Shown: one piece after another, positions 1 to 8,452 of the stretch
Layout: each line of letters opens with the position of its first letter
Position numbering within the stretch: position 1 is the stretch's first letter
Assembly: GCA_036397975.1 (NCBI GenBank)
Contig: DASWHW010000088.1
Span: forward strand, 1 to 33,592
Length of the DNA stretch: 33,592 nucleotides
Direction of reading: 5' to 3'
Origin: SZUA-287 sp036397975
Lineage (GTDB): Bacteria > Bacteroidota > Ignavibacteria > UBA10030 > UBA6906
Notes under the pieces: generated by a model
Seen by the model: only the letters and a program-made list of their open reading frames with translations
What the model was told of the DNA's origin: nothing
Database searches by the model: none
Translations under genes and position numbers: made by a program

Positions 1-2670
1 TACGAAACGATGCCGAATGTGTTTTTCTACCAACTCCAGCATCTGTATCCGGGCACGGGCGATTTCAACTATCAATTCACGACGGTCGCCGATAGATGGC
101 TTCAAGCGGCGAGAGCAATGGGAGGAAGAACGACTCCGTGGCAAGTGCCAAACATGAATCACCGCGGTTGGTTTCTGCAAACGATGACGCCGTACGACAA
201 CGGTGTGCTTGAGCCGGAGGCTGCAGGTGCTTTGGCCTGGCTGTTCTACAATGTGTACGTCAGAACCGACAGTGCGAAATATCGGATCGGCGCCGAGTGG
301 GCGATGGAATTCCTCAATGGCTACGGTTCAAATCCGTCCTACGAGTTGCAGCTTGCGTATGGAACGTACATTGCCACGCGGATGAACGCCGAGCTCGGCA
401 CAACGTACGATGTGCAGCGGATGGTCAACTGGAATTTCGATGTCGGGCCGTTGCGCTCGTGGGGTTCGATTGTCGGCAACTGGGGCGGCTACGATTGCAG
501 CGGACTTATCGGCGAAGTGAATGGATCGAACGACTACGCGTTTGCCATGAACACATTCGAGCAGGTCGGCGCTCTCGTTCCGATGGTTCGATACGATGAC
601 CGCTTTGCTCGGGCAATCGGCAAGTGGGTGCTGAACGCAGCGAACGCCGCCCGACTCTTCTATCCCAATGGTCTGCCTTCCAACCATCAGGACAGCTACC
701 CGTGGCCGCAACAGTACGATCCCAACTCGTACATTGCCTATGAAGCTCTGCGTCAAACCCGCAACAGTGTCAGTCCTTTCGCAACGGGTGACTTCATCGG
801 CAGTGGTGGAGGACTGACGAACCTCTCGCTGTATGGCTCGTCCCATGTCGGCATTCTTGGTGGCATCATCGATACGACCAACGTGCCGATGATCCTTCGA
901 CTCGATGCTTTGAAGACAGACTATTTCCACGCGCCGGCATATCCAACGTATCTCTATTTCAATCCGTACGGCGTATCGCAATCCGTCAACATCGATGTTG
1001 GCAGCGGGCAATATGATTTGTACGACGGTGTTACGAACTCTTTTTTGCGTACCGGCGTCAGCGGCATCACCTCATTCACGATACCTCCCAACAGCGCGGT
1101 GCTTGTTGCGATCACTCCCTCCGGAGGTACGGTGAGTTACGATCTCGACAGGATGTTGATCGACGGTATCGTGGTTGACTATCGTTCCGGTCAGCCCGTT
1201 ACCAACTATCCACCGAGAATCAAGAGTCTTGCGCCTGAACTTTCAGCCGTTTTGCGGGGAGGCAGCACCCAACTCTTTTGTACGTCAACAGATCGTAACG
1301 GCGACACACTTCAGTATTTCTGGAATGCGGATGGGGGCGTTATCACGGGGAGCGGCTCCAATGTCGTGTGGACTGCCCCGAATATCCTGGGGAGTTTCTC
1401 GATCGGTTGTGTCGTCGATGACGCTCATGGTGGCCGTGATACTGCGACGACATCCGTTCAGGTCGTGGACTTCTTCAATTTTCCTCCGGTCATATCGGGC
1501 ATTGTTGCCCGTCCGCGGAAGATCGATCTCAATGCGGTAAGCCAAATTACATGTACCGCGTCGGACCCGGATGGGGATACTCTTTCATACAACTGGAGTG
1601 CTACAGGCGGTCTGATAGCCGGCGATGGCTCCAATGCGACTTGGGCCGCACCTTCAGTGGCAGGAAACCATTTCGTGTTCTGTCGCGTGGAGGATGGACG
1701 TGGCGGTTCTTCAATTGACAGCATCGGCATTGAGGTACGGGATTTCTCTCAAACACAAACGGGTGATCTGGTTGCCTTTTATCCATTTAGCGGAAACCCA
1801 AATGACTCGAGCGGCTTTAACAACAACGGAACGGTTCACGGCGCTATCCTGACGCCCAACCGGCAGGGCATCCCGAATAGCGCTTATGCGTTCGATGGAA
1901 ACACGAGCTATATCGAAGTGCCGAACAGCACCAGTCTGAATTTCCAGCAATCTGTGACGATGAACTTCTGGATGAGAGTCGACGCGTTCTACGAACGCGA
2001 ACAACATCCCCTTTCACACGGCAACTGGGAGAACAGGTGGAAAATCTCAATCTCCAATCGGCGTCTCCGATGGACCGTGAAGACAACAACGGGAATCAAG
2101 GACCTCGACTCAGAAACAGAGCTGTCCACGAACGTCTGGTACAATGTGACTGTGTTGTACAGTGGCTCGGACTTCGAAGTGTACCTGAACGGCGACCTCG
2201 ATGCATTCACGTCCTGGTCTGGGACCATTCTCCAAACTGGAATCAATTTGACGGTCGGCCAGGTGCTGCCAAACAATCAGGGGTTCAACTTCAACGGTGT
2301 GTTGGATGACATTCGCATCTACAACTATGCGTTGTCGGTACAGCAGATTCAGGATCTTGTAGGAGGGACATCGGCGGTTGATGGCGACCGCAATCAATTG
2401 TTGCCGACGGAGCTGGTCCTGGAACAGAATTTTCCAAATCCGTTCAATCCAACTACCAACATCAAGTTTGGAGTTCAAACTTCGGGAGACGTCTCGCTAA
2501 AAGTTCTTGATGTGCTCGGACGAGAAGTCGCAACACTGGTGAATTCACACTTCCCGCTCGGATTCTATACAGTTCCCTGGAATGCAGGCAACGCCGCGAG
2601 CGGAGTGTATTTCTACCAATTACAGACAGAACGCGGGACTCGTGTCCGACGGATGCTACTACTTCGATAA
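1..2670 (+). CDS. T9SS-exported multidomain protein (helical domain, two Ig-like domains, LamG-like), 5' partial
   Basis: The reading frame is open from the first base (codons Y-E-T precede the first ATG at 10), so the gene very probably begins upstream. Residue numbers count from that ATG. Residues 1-290 are Trp/Tyr-rich and helical, resembling an (alpha/alpha)-barrel, but I do not recognise the family. Residues 300-395 form a small beta region that looks like the C-terminal cap of a barrel enzyme. Two PKD/Ig-like repeats follow (about 399-490 and 491-585; each has NxPP and SDPDGD or TDRNGD type motifs). A LamG/concanavalin-like domain occupies about 586-790 (starts DLVAFYPFSG). A T9SS type A sorting domain ends the protein (QNFPNPFNPTT, then LDVLGREVATLVN and ASGVYFYQL). 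It is therefore probably surface-attached or secreted. The neighbours are mannoside enzymes, so a glycan-degrading or glycan-binding role is inferred. Domains after residue 399 are secure; the function of the N-terminal part is unknown. Confidence 0.85.
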   Translation, partial: YETMPNVFFYQLQHLYPGTGDFNYQFTTVADRWLQAARAMGGRTTPWQVPNMNHRGWFLQTMTPYDNGVLEPEAAGALAWLFYNVYVRTDSAKYRIGAEWAMEFLNGYGSNPSYELQLAYGTYIATRMNAELGTTYDVQRMVNWNFDVGPLRSWGSIVGNWGGYDCSGLIGEVNGSNDYAFAMNTFEQVGALVPMVRYDDRFARAIGKWVLNAANAARLFYPNGLPSNHQDSYPWPQQYDPNSYIAYEALRQTRNSVSPFATGDFIGSGGGLTNLSLYGSSHVGILGGIIDTTNVPMILRLDALKTDYFHAPAYPTYLYFNPYGVSQSVNIDVGSGQYDLYDGVTNSFLRTGVSGITSFTIPPNSAVLVAITPSGGTVSYDLDRMLIDGIVVDYRSGQPVTNYPPRIKSLAPELSAVLRGGSTQLFCTSTDRNGDTLQYFWNADGGVITGSGSNVVWTAPNILGSFSIGCVVDDAHGGRDTATTSVQVVDFFNFPPVISGIVARPRKIDLNAVSQITCTASDPDGDTLSYNWSATGGLIAGDGSNATWAAPSVAGNHFVFCRVEDGRGGSSIDSIGIEVRDFSQTQTGDLVAFYPFSGNPNDSSGFNNNGTVHGAILTPNRQGIPNSAYAFDGNTSYIEVPNSTSLNFQQSVTMNFWMRVDAFYEREQHPLSHGNWENRWKISISNRRLRWTVKTTTGIKDLDSETELSTNVWYNVTVLYSGSDFEVYLNGDLDAFTSWSGTILQTGINLTVGQVLPNNQGFNFNGVLDDIRIYNYALSVQQIQDLVGGTSAVDGDRNQLLPTELVLEQNFPNPFNPTTNIKFGVQTSGDVSLKVLDVLGREVATLVNSHFPLGFYTVPWNAGNAASGVYFYQLQTERGTRVRRMLLLR

Positions 2671-2706
2671 AATCACCACCATTTCTGCTCAACCGGACAA
2701 ACATAT

Positions 2707-5154
2707 ATGAAAAAACTTGACCTGAACGGCAAGTGGCAATTTAAGGCTATCAACAAATACAAGACTCTCCCGAGAGACAAGCGTGATGCGACAAAGTGGA
2801 TGAAGGGAACGGTCCCTGGTACGGTTCACACCGATTTGATGTCAAATGATACCATCGAAGATCCGTTCTATCGGATGAACGAGAACGACGTGCAATGGAT
2901 CGACTCGCAACAGTGGCTCTACAGACGCGAGTTCAAGGTTTCAGCATCGTTGCTCGATCATGATACGATCCAGCTTGTGTGTGAAGGTCTTGATACGTAC
3001 GCACAGATCCGCCTCAACGGGAAACTCGTGGGTGAAACGGCGAACATGTTTGTCGAACACCGGTTGGATGTGAAGCGCTACCTTCGTCCGGGAAAGAACA
3101 CAATAGAGATTCTGTTCGACTCGCCTTCGATCCGCCCGAAGGCAATTGAGAAAAAACACGGAGCACTGCGGGTGGCTCTCGAGCCGCATCGGGTCTACGT
3201 CAGAAAGGCGCAGTACTCATACGGGTGGGATTGGGGTCCGAAGTTGACGACATCAGGCATCTGGCGGAACATCTCGCTCGAAGTGTTTTCACATGCCCGC
3301 TTGGTGCACCCGCACGTGAAGGTCCTTACGCTGAACAGTCGTGAAGTTATCGTCCAGGTCTCTGTCGAAGTCGAACGCGTTCGGAGTCCCGGACTGTCGG
3401 TCAGGATGCTCGTAACCGGTGAGCAGTCGTACGCAGAGCAGACCTCTGCTGCGCGTGGCAATACGATCAGGACAACGTTCCGCATTCCGAAGCCGAAGCT
3501 CTGGTGGCCCAACGGGTACGGTGACCAGCCGATGTACGATGCTCTGTTCTCGCTTTGCAAGGATGGAAAGGAAATCCACCGGCTTGAGGTCCCGTTTGCA
3601 CTCCGTACCGTGCATCTCATTCAGGAGAAAGACAGCGAAGGCAAATCCTTCATTATCGAGATCAATGGTAAGAAAATCTACTGCAAGGGTGCTAACTGGA
3701 TTCCGTGCGACAGCTTCATTCCTCGCATTGCGGAATCGACCTATGAGACACTGCTGCATCTCGCGAAAGATGCGCACATGAACATGATTCGCGTGTGGGG
3801 TGGCGGGATTTACGAGCAGGATGTGTTTTACCATCAGTGTGACAAGCTCGGACTGATGGTGTGGCAGGACTTTATGTACGCATGCGGTGCGTATCCGGAA
3901 GTCCCGTGGTTCTTCCGTCAAGCGAAAGAGGAAGCAGAAAGTGTAGTGGAACGCTTGCGCAACCATCCCAGCATCGTGGTGTGGTGCGGCAATAATGAAT
4001 GCGAGTGGCTCTTCTGCACTGAGAATCCTGACAAAACTCCCGATGATATGAGCGGAGCAAAGATTTTCAGGGGCATTCTTCCGTCCGTCATTTCAAAGCT
4101 CGATGGAACGCGACCGTACTGGAGAAGCTCACCGTTCGGCGCCGGTTTTCCCAACAGCGCATATAACGGCACGCATCATCAATGGTCTGTGTGGAGTGAT
4201 TGGAAGGATTACAAGCTCTACGAAAACGACAATGGCCGGTTCGTAGCCGAGTTTGGTTTTCAGGCGCCCGCAAACCGTAACACGTTCGAAGAAGTGACGT
4301 TGCCGGTCGACCGTCATCCGCAAAGTCGGGTGATGGAACATCACAACAAACAGGTGGAGGGAACGGAGCGGTTGATCCGCTTTCAAACTGCTCACTATAA
4401 ACTCTCTATGGACTTTGACGAATTCATCTATAAGGGTCAGTTAATTCAAGCTGAGGCTTTGAAGTATGCTGTTGAACATTGGCGTCGCCGGAAGTTCAAC
4501 ACCGCAGGCTCGCTCTTCTGGCAGCTCAACGATTGCTGGCCAGTCAGCAGTTGGGCGGTGATCGACAGCGCTTTGCGACCCAAAGCTGGGTATTACTTCG
4601 CAAAGAAGTTTTTTGCCGCGGTTCTACTCAGCTTCAAGCAAGTTGACGGCACCCTTGAAGTCTGGGTTACGAACGACTTGCTGAGAGAGGCTTCAGGAAC
4701 AATCGATCTCGGCTTGCGATCATTTAGCGGAAAGAAAGTCTGGACGAAGTCTCTGAATGTTCGTATCAAGCCAAACGCTTCATCCAGAGTATTTGAAATA
4801 GAATTATCCCACTTTGCGAAATACGATTCTAGTCGACATTATTTCACGGGACGTCTGCTCACGTCAGAAGATCTTGTATCGGATCAGCGATACTTCCTAC
4901 ACGAGCCAAAGCATCTGCGGTTTCCGAAAGCGAAAGTGTCTGCTCAAATTGCCTCGCAGAAGAACGGCACATACGTGATAACATTGAAGACGAACGCATT
5001 TGTCAAGAACGTGCGTGTTGAGATCCTCGGCGAGGATGTCGATTTCGACGATAACTATTTTGATCTCGACGCCCGCGGAGTGAAGAAAGTGGCATTTTGC
5101 TCGAATCGGAACATCGTACAATTGAGAAGGAATCTGAAGGTTCGATGGTTATGA
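2707..5154 (+). CDS. GH2 beta-mannosidase, cytoplasmic
   Basis: This 815-residue protein starts MKKLDLNGKWQF, a typical beta-mannosidase sugar-binding-domain start, and has no signal peptide, so it should act in the cytoplasm on imported oligosaccharides. GH2 layout is visible: a jelly-roll domain (about 1-190, including YSYGWDWGPKL), an Ig-like domain (about 190-300), and a TIM barrel from about 310. The NNECEW motif gives the expected acid/base E431, and VAEFGFQ gives the nucleophile E515. The barrel also carries IRVWGGGIYE and WQLNDCWPVSSW, both characteristic of the beta-mannosidase branch. C-terminal beta-sandwich domains follow. Length matches the family. The start is 36 bp after the previous stop, and the stop overlaps the next start (ATGA). 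Expected reaction: release of terminal beta-mannose from mannooligosaccharides or N-glycan-like Man-GlcNAc. The family call is firm; the natural substrate is inferred. Confidence 0.93.
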   Translation: MKKLDLNGKWQFKAINKYKTLPRDKRDATKWMKGTVPGTVHTDLMSNDTIEDPFYRMNENDVQWIDSQQWLYRREFKVSASLLDHDTIQLVCEGLDTYAQIRLNGKLVGETANMFVEHRLDVKRYLRPGKNTIEILFDSPSIRPKAIEKKHGALRVALEPHRVYVRKAQYSYGWDWGPKLTTSGIWRNISLEVFSHARLVHPHVKVLTLNSREVIVQVSVEVERVRSPGLSVRMLVTGEQSYAEQTSAARGNTIRTTFRIPKPKLWWPNGYGDQPMYDALFSLCKDGKEIHRLEVPFALRTVHLIQEKDSEGKSFIIEINGKKIYCKGANWIPCDSFIPRIAESTYETLLHLAKDAHMNMIRVWGGGIYEQDVFYHQCDKLGLMVWQDFMYACGAYPEVPWFFRQAKEEAESVVERLRNHPSIVVWCGNNECEWLFCTENPDKTPDDMSGAKIFRGILPSVISKLDGTRPYWRSSPFGAGFPNSAYNGTHHQWSVWSDWKDYKLYENDNGRFVAEFGFQAPANRNTFEEVTLPVDRHPQSRVMEHHNKQVEGTERLIRFQTAHYKLSMDFDEFIYKGQLIQAEALKYAVEHWRRRKFNTAGSLFWQLNDCWPVSSWAVIDSALRPKAGYYFAKKFFAAVLLSFKQVDGTLEVWVTNDLLREASGTIDLGLRSFSGKKVWTKSLNVRIKPNASSRVFEIELSHFAKYDSSRHYFTGRLLTSEDLVSDQRYFLHEPKHLRFPKAKVSAQIASQKNGTYVITLKTNAFVKNVRVEILGEDVDFDDNYFDLDARGVKKVAFCSNRNIVQLRRNLKVRWL

Positions 5155-5954
5155 GTGCTTCGAAAATCGGGTTACAGCTTTACACGCTCAAAGACGAGTT
5201 TGCCGCCGATCCGTTTGCTACGCTCCGGCACGTTGCAGAGATTGGCTTCAAGGGTGTTGAATTCGTCGGGCGTTCCCTTTCGTTCGTCGATTTACAAACT
5301 CTCCGAAGTGTTTTGGAGGAAACCGGGCTGGAAGTTGCCGGCGTTGTGTTTGAAATCGACGAGCTTGAGAATGGCCTCGATGGTATTCTCCGCCTCTGTC
5401 GCTCCATCGATTGTCCCACGGTCGTGGTGCCGTCCATCCGTAAAGAGGATTGCCTGAGTGGAATGACAATTAAAAATGCCGCCCTGAAGATGAATTATTT
5501 TGCAACCAGATGTAATACAGTTGGCATCGCATTCCTGTATCACGTTCACGGAATAGAATTGGCACATATTGAAGGGCGGTGCGGACTTGATTGGCTTATG
5601 GAGTGGTGGGATTGTGAGCTGGTTCGTTTGGAGATCGACACGTACTGGGTTGAGCATAGCGGCCTTGATGCAGTGAGGTTCACGAAGGAGTATGGCAATC
5701 GATGCTCATCGATTCATTTCAAGGACATGCATAATCGCCAGACAAGACGAGACGCAGCAGTTGGCGCCGGCGTGATTGATATGGTTGGTGTTGCGAGGGA
5801 GGGAATCGAAAATAACGTGCGATGGTTTATCGTTGAACAGGAAGAATTCGATGGTGCACCGATTGAGAGCGTGAAGGAGGGTTTTCGGAATCTCTCTCGA
5901 ATCAGAACCCATTGCATAAAACAGACAAACATAGTCAAAGACGATTCATTTTAA
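5151..5954 (+). CDS. sugar phosphate isomerase/epimerase-like TIM-barrel protein
   Basis: About 267 residues, starting MSASKIGLQLYTLKDEF. This is the N-terminal signature of the xylose-isomerase-like/AP-endonuclease-2 TIM-barrel superfamily. Further signatures are GFKGVEFVG, LYHVHGIEL, LEIDTYWVEHSG (metal-binding Glu/Asp region) and SSIHFKDMH (metal-binding His). No signal peptide is present, so it is cytoplasmic. I chose the ATG at 5151 because it overlaps the GH2 stop as ATGA and has GAAGG 10 bases upstream; ATG 5145 is an alternative, and a longer frame back to 5097 lies inside the GH2 gene. Members act on varied sugars, polyols or keto-sugars with a divalent metal, so the exact reaction cannot be read from sequence. 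Its position between a beta-mannosidase and a GH130 suggests that it processes a product of those enzymes. Confidence 0.85.
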   Translation: MSASKIGLQLYTLKDEFAADPFATLRHVAEIGFKGVEFVGRSLSFVDLQTLRSVLEETGLEVAGVVFEIDELENGLDGILRLCRSIDCPTVVVPSIRKEDCLSGMTIKNAALKMNYFATRCNTVGIAFLYHVHGIELAHIEGRCGLDWLMEWWDCELVRLEIDTYWVEHSGLDAVRFTKEYGNRCSSIHFKDMHNRQTRRDAAVGAGVIDMVGVAREGIENNVRWFIVEQEEFDGAPIESVKEGFRNLSRIRTHCIKQTNIVKDDSF

Positions 5955-7039
5955 TGAACGCAATGTCAAAGCATGTGCCGAGGGTTGAACGGCTCAACGG
6001 CGGCAATCCAATCCTTCGGCAAATCGAATACCATCCGTGGGAAAACAAAGTCACCTTCAATCCGGCATGTGCACTTGTCGAAGATAAGCACGAGCTGGCC
6101 TCGATCATTGCGAGGCTTCCGTTTTCCGATGAAGTAAGAAAAACGCTCGGCGAGCATTCAGCATTGTGCTTCCTTCTTTATCGAGCACAAGGGAAAAAAA
6201 CTCCGGAGTATGATTTCACCCGATCGTCGCTCGGACTTGCGGTGTTGACCGCAGACCTTCAACTTCTTGCCCGTCACGACTCTCCAGTCGTTCGTCCCGA
6301 AGAAGATTACGAGAATCTCGGTGCTGAGGATGGACGGATTTCGAAAGTCGGTGACCGGTACACGATGATGTACTGTGCGTACAGTTCTGGACATCCTCAC
6401 AACAAGATCCGGATTGCGCATGCATCCACCAAAGACTTTATCAACTGGGAGAAGCACGGCTTGCTGAAAGGGGAATTCAACACGGTAGACAACAAGAATG
6501 CGATGCTGTTCGAAGGTCAAGTCAACGGCAAGCATGTCATCCTGCATCGCCCGATGGGTGGACCGAACGCCATGTCGATTCACTGGGCAGAAGCCGATGA
6601 TGTGCTCGGTGAATGGAAAACGCGCGGCCCGTTAATGGAATCGATCAAGAATCCAACATTCATCGACACCTGGATTGGTGGCGGTGCGCCGCCACTGCGG
6701 ATGGATGACGGGCGGTACCTCATCATCTACCATATTGGCAACCGCAAAGCCGACACAACGCGTGAGTATGATCTGGGAATCGCGGTTGCGGATCCATCGA
6801 AGGCGGAGTTCATTGTTCAACGTAATGAGCCGTTGTTACGTCCGGAGACGCATGCTGAGACAAACGGCGATTCGGAACTCGGAGTGAACAACGTTGTGTT
6901 TATCTGCGGGGCGTATTTCTACAAGGGTGATTTGTATTTTCCCTATGCCGGCGCGGATAGCGTAGTGTTGGGTGGAATGATTTCAAAATTTGAACTGGAT
7001 CGTTATTTGGAGTCAAAGCTCAACGAAGTCCGGATATAG
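5954..7039 (+). CDS. GH130 family beta-mannoside phosphorylase/hydrolase
   Basis: A protein of about 361 residues with the five-bladed propeller signatures of GH130: FNPACALVED, FLLYRAQGK, GAEDGRI (expected proton-donor Asp, D126), HRPMGG, WIGGGAPPL, YLIIYHIGN, and NNVVFICGAYF near the C-terminus. GH130 enzymes phosphorolyse or hydrolyse beta-mannosides such as Man-Glc, Man-GlcNAc or beta-1,2/1,4-mannooligosaccharides. No signal peptide is present, so it should be cytoplasmic, beside the GH2 mannosidase. The ATG at 5954 shares one base with the preceding stop (TAATG), indicating coupling; an ATG at 5963 is the alternative, and a longer frame from 5912 sits inside the previous gene. The usual family motif is GxEDPR, so Gly in place of Pro is a small deviation. 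It is the last gene of its unit, with a terminator 40 bases downstream. Whether it is a phosphorylase or a hydrolase is undecided. Confidence 0.9.
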   Translation: MNAMSKHVPRVERLNGGNPILRQIEYHPWENKVTFNPACALVEDKHELASIIARLPFSDEVRKTLGEHSALCFLLYRAQGKKTPEYDFTRSSLGLAVLTADLQLLARHDSPVVRPEEDYENLGAEDGRISKVGDRYTMMYCAYSSGHPHNKIRIAHASTKDFINWEKHGLLKGEFNTVDNKNAMLFEGQVNGKHVILHRPMGGPNAMSIHWAEADDVLGEWKTRGPLMESIKNPTFIDTWIGGGAPPLRMDDGRYLIIYHIGNRKADTTREYDLGIAVADPSKAEFIVQRNEPLLRPETHAETNGDSELGVNNVVFICGAYFYKGDLYFPYAGADSVVLGGMISKFELDRYLESKLNEVRI

Positions 7040-7079
7040 CCTGATCCTGGGTGGAGTCGTGACAGCTGGGTCAAAAAGC

Positions 7080-7114
7080 AAAAGGCCTCGGTACAAACAA
7101 CCAAGGCCTTTTTT
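7080..7114 (+). terminator. Rho-independent terminator after the GH130 gene
   Basis: The arms AAAAGGCCTCGG (7080-7091) and CCAAGGCCTTTT (7101-7112) pair over 12 positions with one C:A mismatch around a 9-base loop, and six T residues end the structure (7109-7114). It lies 40 bases after the GH130 stop and ahead of the lacI promoter, separating the mannoside unit from the regulator and the glucan unit. Confidence 0.9.
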
Positions 7115-7243
7115 GTAGCGGGGACAGGAACGACCCCGATGAAGATTATTGGAAACCCTCGCCAGAACTGGTAGTTTGCCCAAGATTGGACTTAACGGAA
7201 GTTCATGTTGGGACAAAATTTCTCGAAAAATTCCCTGGACCTC

Positions 7244-7272
7244 TTGACAAAGGTGACTGGATTCCCTACAAT
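7244..7272 (+). promoter_or_regulatory. near-consensus sigma70 promoter for the regulator gene
   Basis: TTGACA (7244-7249) is a perfect -35 box. A 17-base spacer follows, then TACAAT (7267-7272), one mismatch from TATAAT. The predicted transcription start is near 7279-7280, inside the first operator. The -10 box overlaps the left arm of that operator, so repressor binding would exclude RNA polymerase. The predicted 5' leader to the GTG start is about 90 bases. Confidence 0.85.
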
Positions 7273-7288
7273 GTAAGCGCTTACATTG
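7269..7288. promoter_or_regulatory. LacI-family operator O1
   Basis: A perfect 20-bp palindrome with core ATGTAAGCGCTTACAT (7271-7286). The central CG flanked by TGTAA/TTACA arms is the classic form of LacI/GalR operators. It covers the end of the -10 box and the predicted transcription start, so it should be the main repression site. The cognate regulator is presumably the LacI protein encoded immediately downstream. Confidence 0.9.
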
Positions 7289-7318
7289 CCATTCGAATAC
7301 GCCTCTTTTTGCACAGCA

Positions 7319-7334
7319 ATGTAAACGTTTACAT
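7319..7334. promoter_or_regulatory. LacI-family operator O2
   Basis: A perfect 16-bp palindrome, ATGTAAACGTTTACAT. It differs from the O1 core only at the two bases flanking the central CG (AACGTT against AGCGCT). The centres of the two sites are 48 bp apart. It lies in the leader, 36 bases before the regulator's start codon, where it could act as a roadblock or support cooperative binding or looping with O1. Confidence 0.88.
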
Positions 7335-7370
7335 AGGCCCTATCCTTTCCAATAAGATCAACGAAATATC

Positions 7371-8390
7371 GTGGTGAGCACGACTATAAAGGATGTCGCG
7401 AAGCGTGCTGGCGTCTCCATAGCTACGGTGTCGCGCGTCCTCAATGATGTTGGACCAGTGGATACGCAGACGAGACATCGTGTGCGTAACGCTGCAAAAG
7501 ATCTTCGGTATGTTCCCAATGCTCTTGGGAGAAGTCTCAGTATCAAGCGCACGGATGCAATTGGACTTCTTCTGCCTGACCTTTTTGGTGAATTCTTTTC
7601 AGAAGTCCTCCGAGGCAGCGATCAAACAGCACAGCGCTCTCACTATCACCTCGTGGTCTCCAGTTCGCATAATAATAAAGACGAGATTCGAGCTGCTCTT
7701 GCAATGATGCGTGGACGGGTGGATGGCATCGTCATCATGTCGCCTCACATCGATGCGGAAACTCTCGACGAAAACCTCCCACACTCTCTTCCTGTAGTAC
7801 TGCTCAATTGCTACGTGGATTCCAACGGATTCGATTCTCTGAACATTGACAACTATGGCGGTGCATTTGCCATGACAACTCATCTTTTGTCCCACGGCTA
7901 TGATCCCATCGCAATCATCAAGGGAGTGGAGAAAAATTTTGAAGCAGCAGAAAGACTCCGTGGGTTCCGAACGGCGATAGAGCAGGGAGGTGTGCAACCG
8001 GATCCTCAATTAGAGTTCGCAGGTTTGTTTACCGAGGCTTCAGGTTATGAGGCAGCACGGAAGATTCTGGCGGCGTCTCGACGGCCTAGAGCGATCTTTG
8101 CATGCAACGATTCAATGGCAATCGGAGCGCTGAGCGCACTTCGTGATAGCGGCATTCGTGTTCCGGAAGATATTGCGCTAGCAGGGTTCGATGACGTGCC
8201 GATTGCTTCATATCTCACCCCGACTTTAACTTCGGTGCAGGTGAACATTCAGAACCTGGGGGTACAAGCAATTGAAACTGTTACTCATGCAGTGAAGCAC
8301 AAGAACACCCACTCCAAGAAACAGGTGCTTTTGAACACGACACTGACACTGCGTGAATCATGTGGCTGTCCAAATCAATCCAACTCTTGA
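7371..8390 (+). CDS. LacI/GalR-family transcriptional regulator
   Basis: A 339-residue protein. The N-terminus has the LacI DNA-binding domain: TTIKDVAKRAGVSIATVSR is the helix-turn-helix, and VLNDVGPVDTQTRHRV and YVPNALGRSL cover the hinge-side helices. A periplasmic-binding-protein-like sensor domain follows (about 60-330), with AIGLLLPDLFGEFFSEVLRG, RPRAIFACNDSMAIGAL, RVPEDIALAGFDDVPIA and a closing LTLRESCGC. Length is normal. The start is GTG at 7371 or the adjacent GTG at 7374; neither has a strong ribosome site. Two operators and a strong promoter lie directly upstream, so autoregulation is likely. The next gene begins about 125 bases later with no terminator seen between, so the regulator probably controls the glucan unit. 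The effector is unknown, but a small beta-glucooligosaccharide or glucose derivative would fit the neighbours. Confidence 0.95.
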   Translation: MVSTTIKDVAKRAGVSIATVSRVLNDVGPVDTQTRHRVRNAAKDLRYVPNALGRSLSIKRTDAIGLLLPDLFGEFFSEVLRGSDQTAQRSHYHLVVSSSHNNKDEIRAALAMMRGRVDGIVIMSPHIDAETLDENLPHSLPVVLLNCYVDSNGFDSLNIDNYGGAFAMTTHLLSHGYDPIAIIKGVEKNFEAAERLRGFRTAIEQGGVQPDPQLEFAGLFTEASGYEAARKILAASRRPRAIFACNDSMAIGALSALRDSGIRVPEDIALAGFDDVPIASYLTPTLTSVQVNIQNLGVQAIETVTHAVKHKNTHSKKQVLLNTTLTLRESCGCPNQSNS

Positions 8391-8404
8391 AATATCATTC
8401 TCGC

Positions 8405-8416
8405 AAAGGAGGTGAT
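8405..8416 (+). promoter_or_regulatory. isolated 12-base anti-16S complement in the leader
   Basis: AAAGGAGGTGAT is a full-length match to the expected complement of the 16S rRNA 3' end. It lies 15 bases after the lacI stop and 99 bases before the real start at 8515. No good start codon follows at normal spacing: the TTG at 8416 is only three bases after GGAGG. Possible roles are a ribosome standby site, a leader-peptide remnant, or part of a leader structure. Confidence 0.5.
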
Positions 8417-8452
8417 TGAGCAGGCATTCAGTACGATTTGAATCTAGTTTAC

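Larger units (their letters stand above)
7115..7370 (+). promoter_or_regulatory. control region between the two units
   Basis: This is the non-coding stretch between the terminator and the regulator gene (7040-7370 is 331 bases in total). Its second half holds the promoter and two operators listed separately. The first half (7115-7243) holds no gene I can support; it has only a weak 5-bp GC stem (7119-7123 with 7134-7138) of no clear meaning. The short frame at 7186-7377 runs through the promoter and both operators and has no coding character. Confidence 0.7.

Noticed and set aside
328..1011. 227-codon antisense open frame
   Set aside because: It lies opposite the first CDS, has no family motifs and a basic/Arg-rich shadow composition. 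It is a codon-bias artefact, as are the antisense frames at 3289-3966 and 17620-18333.
7186..7377. 63-codon frame in the control region
   Set aside because: It spans the promoter and both operators and has no ribosome site or recognisable protein features.
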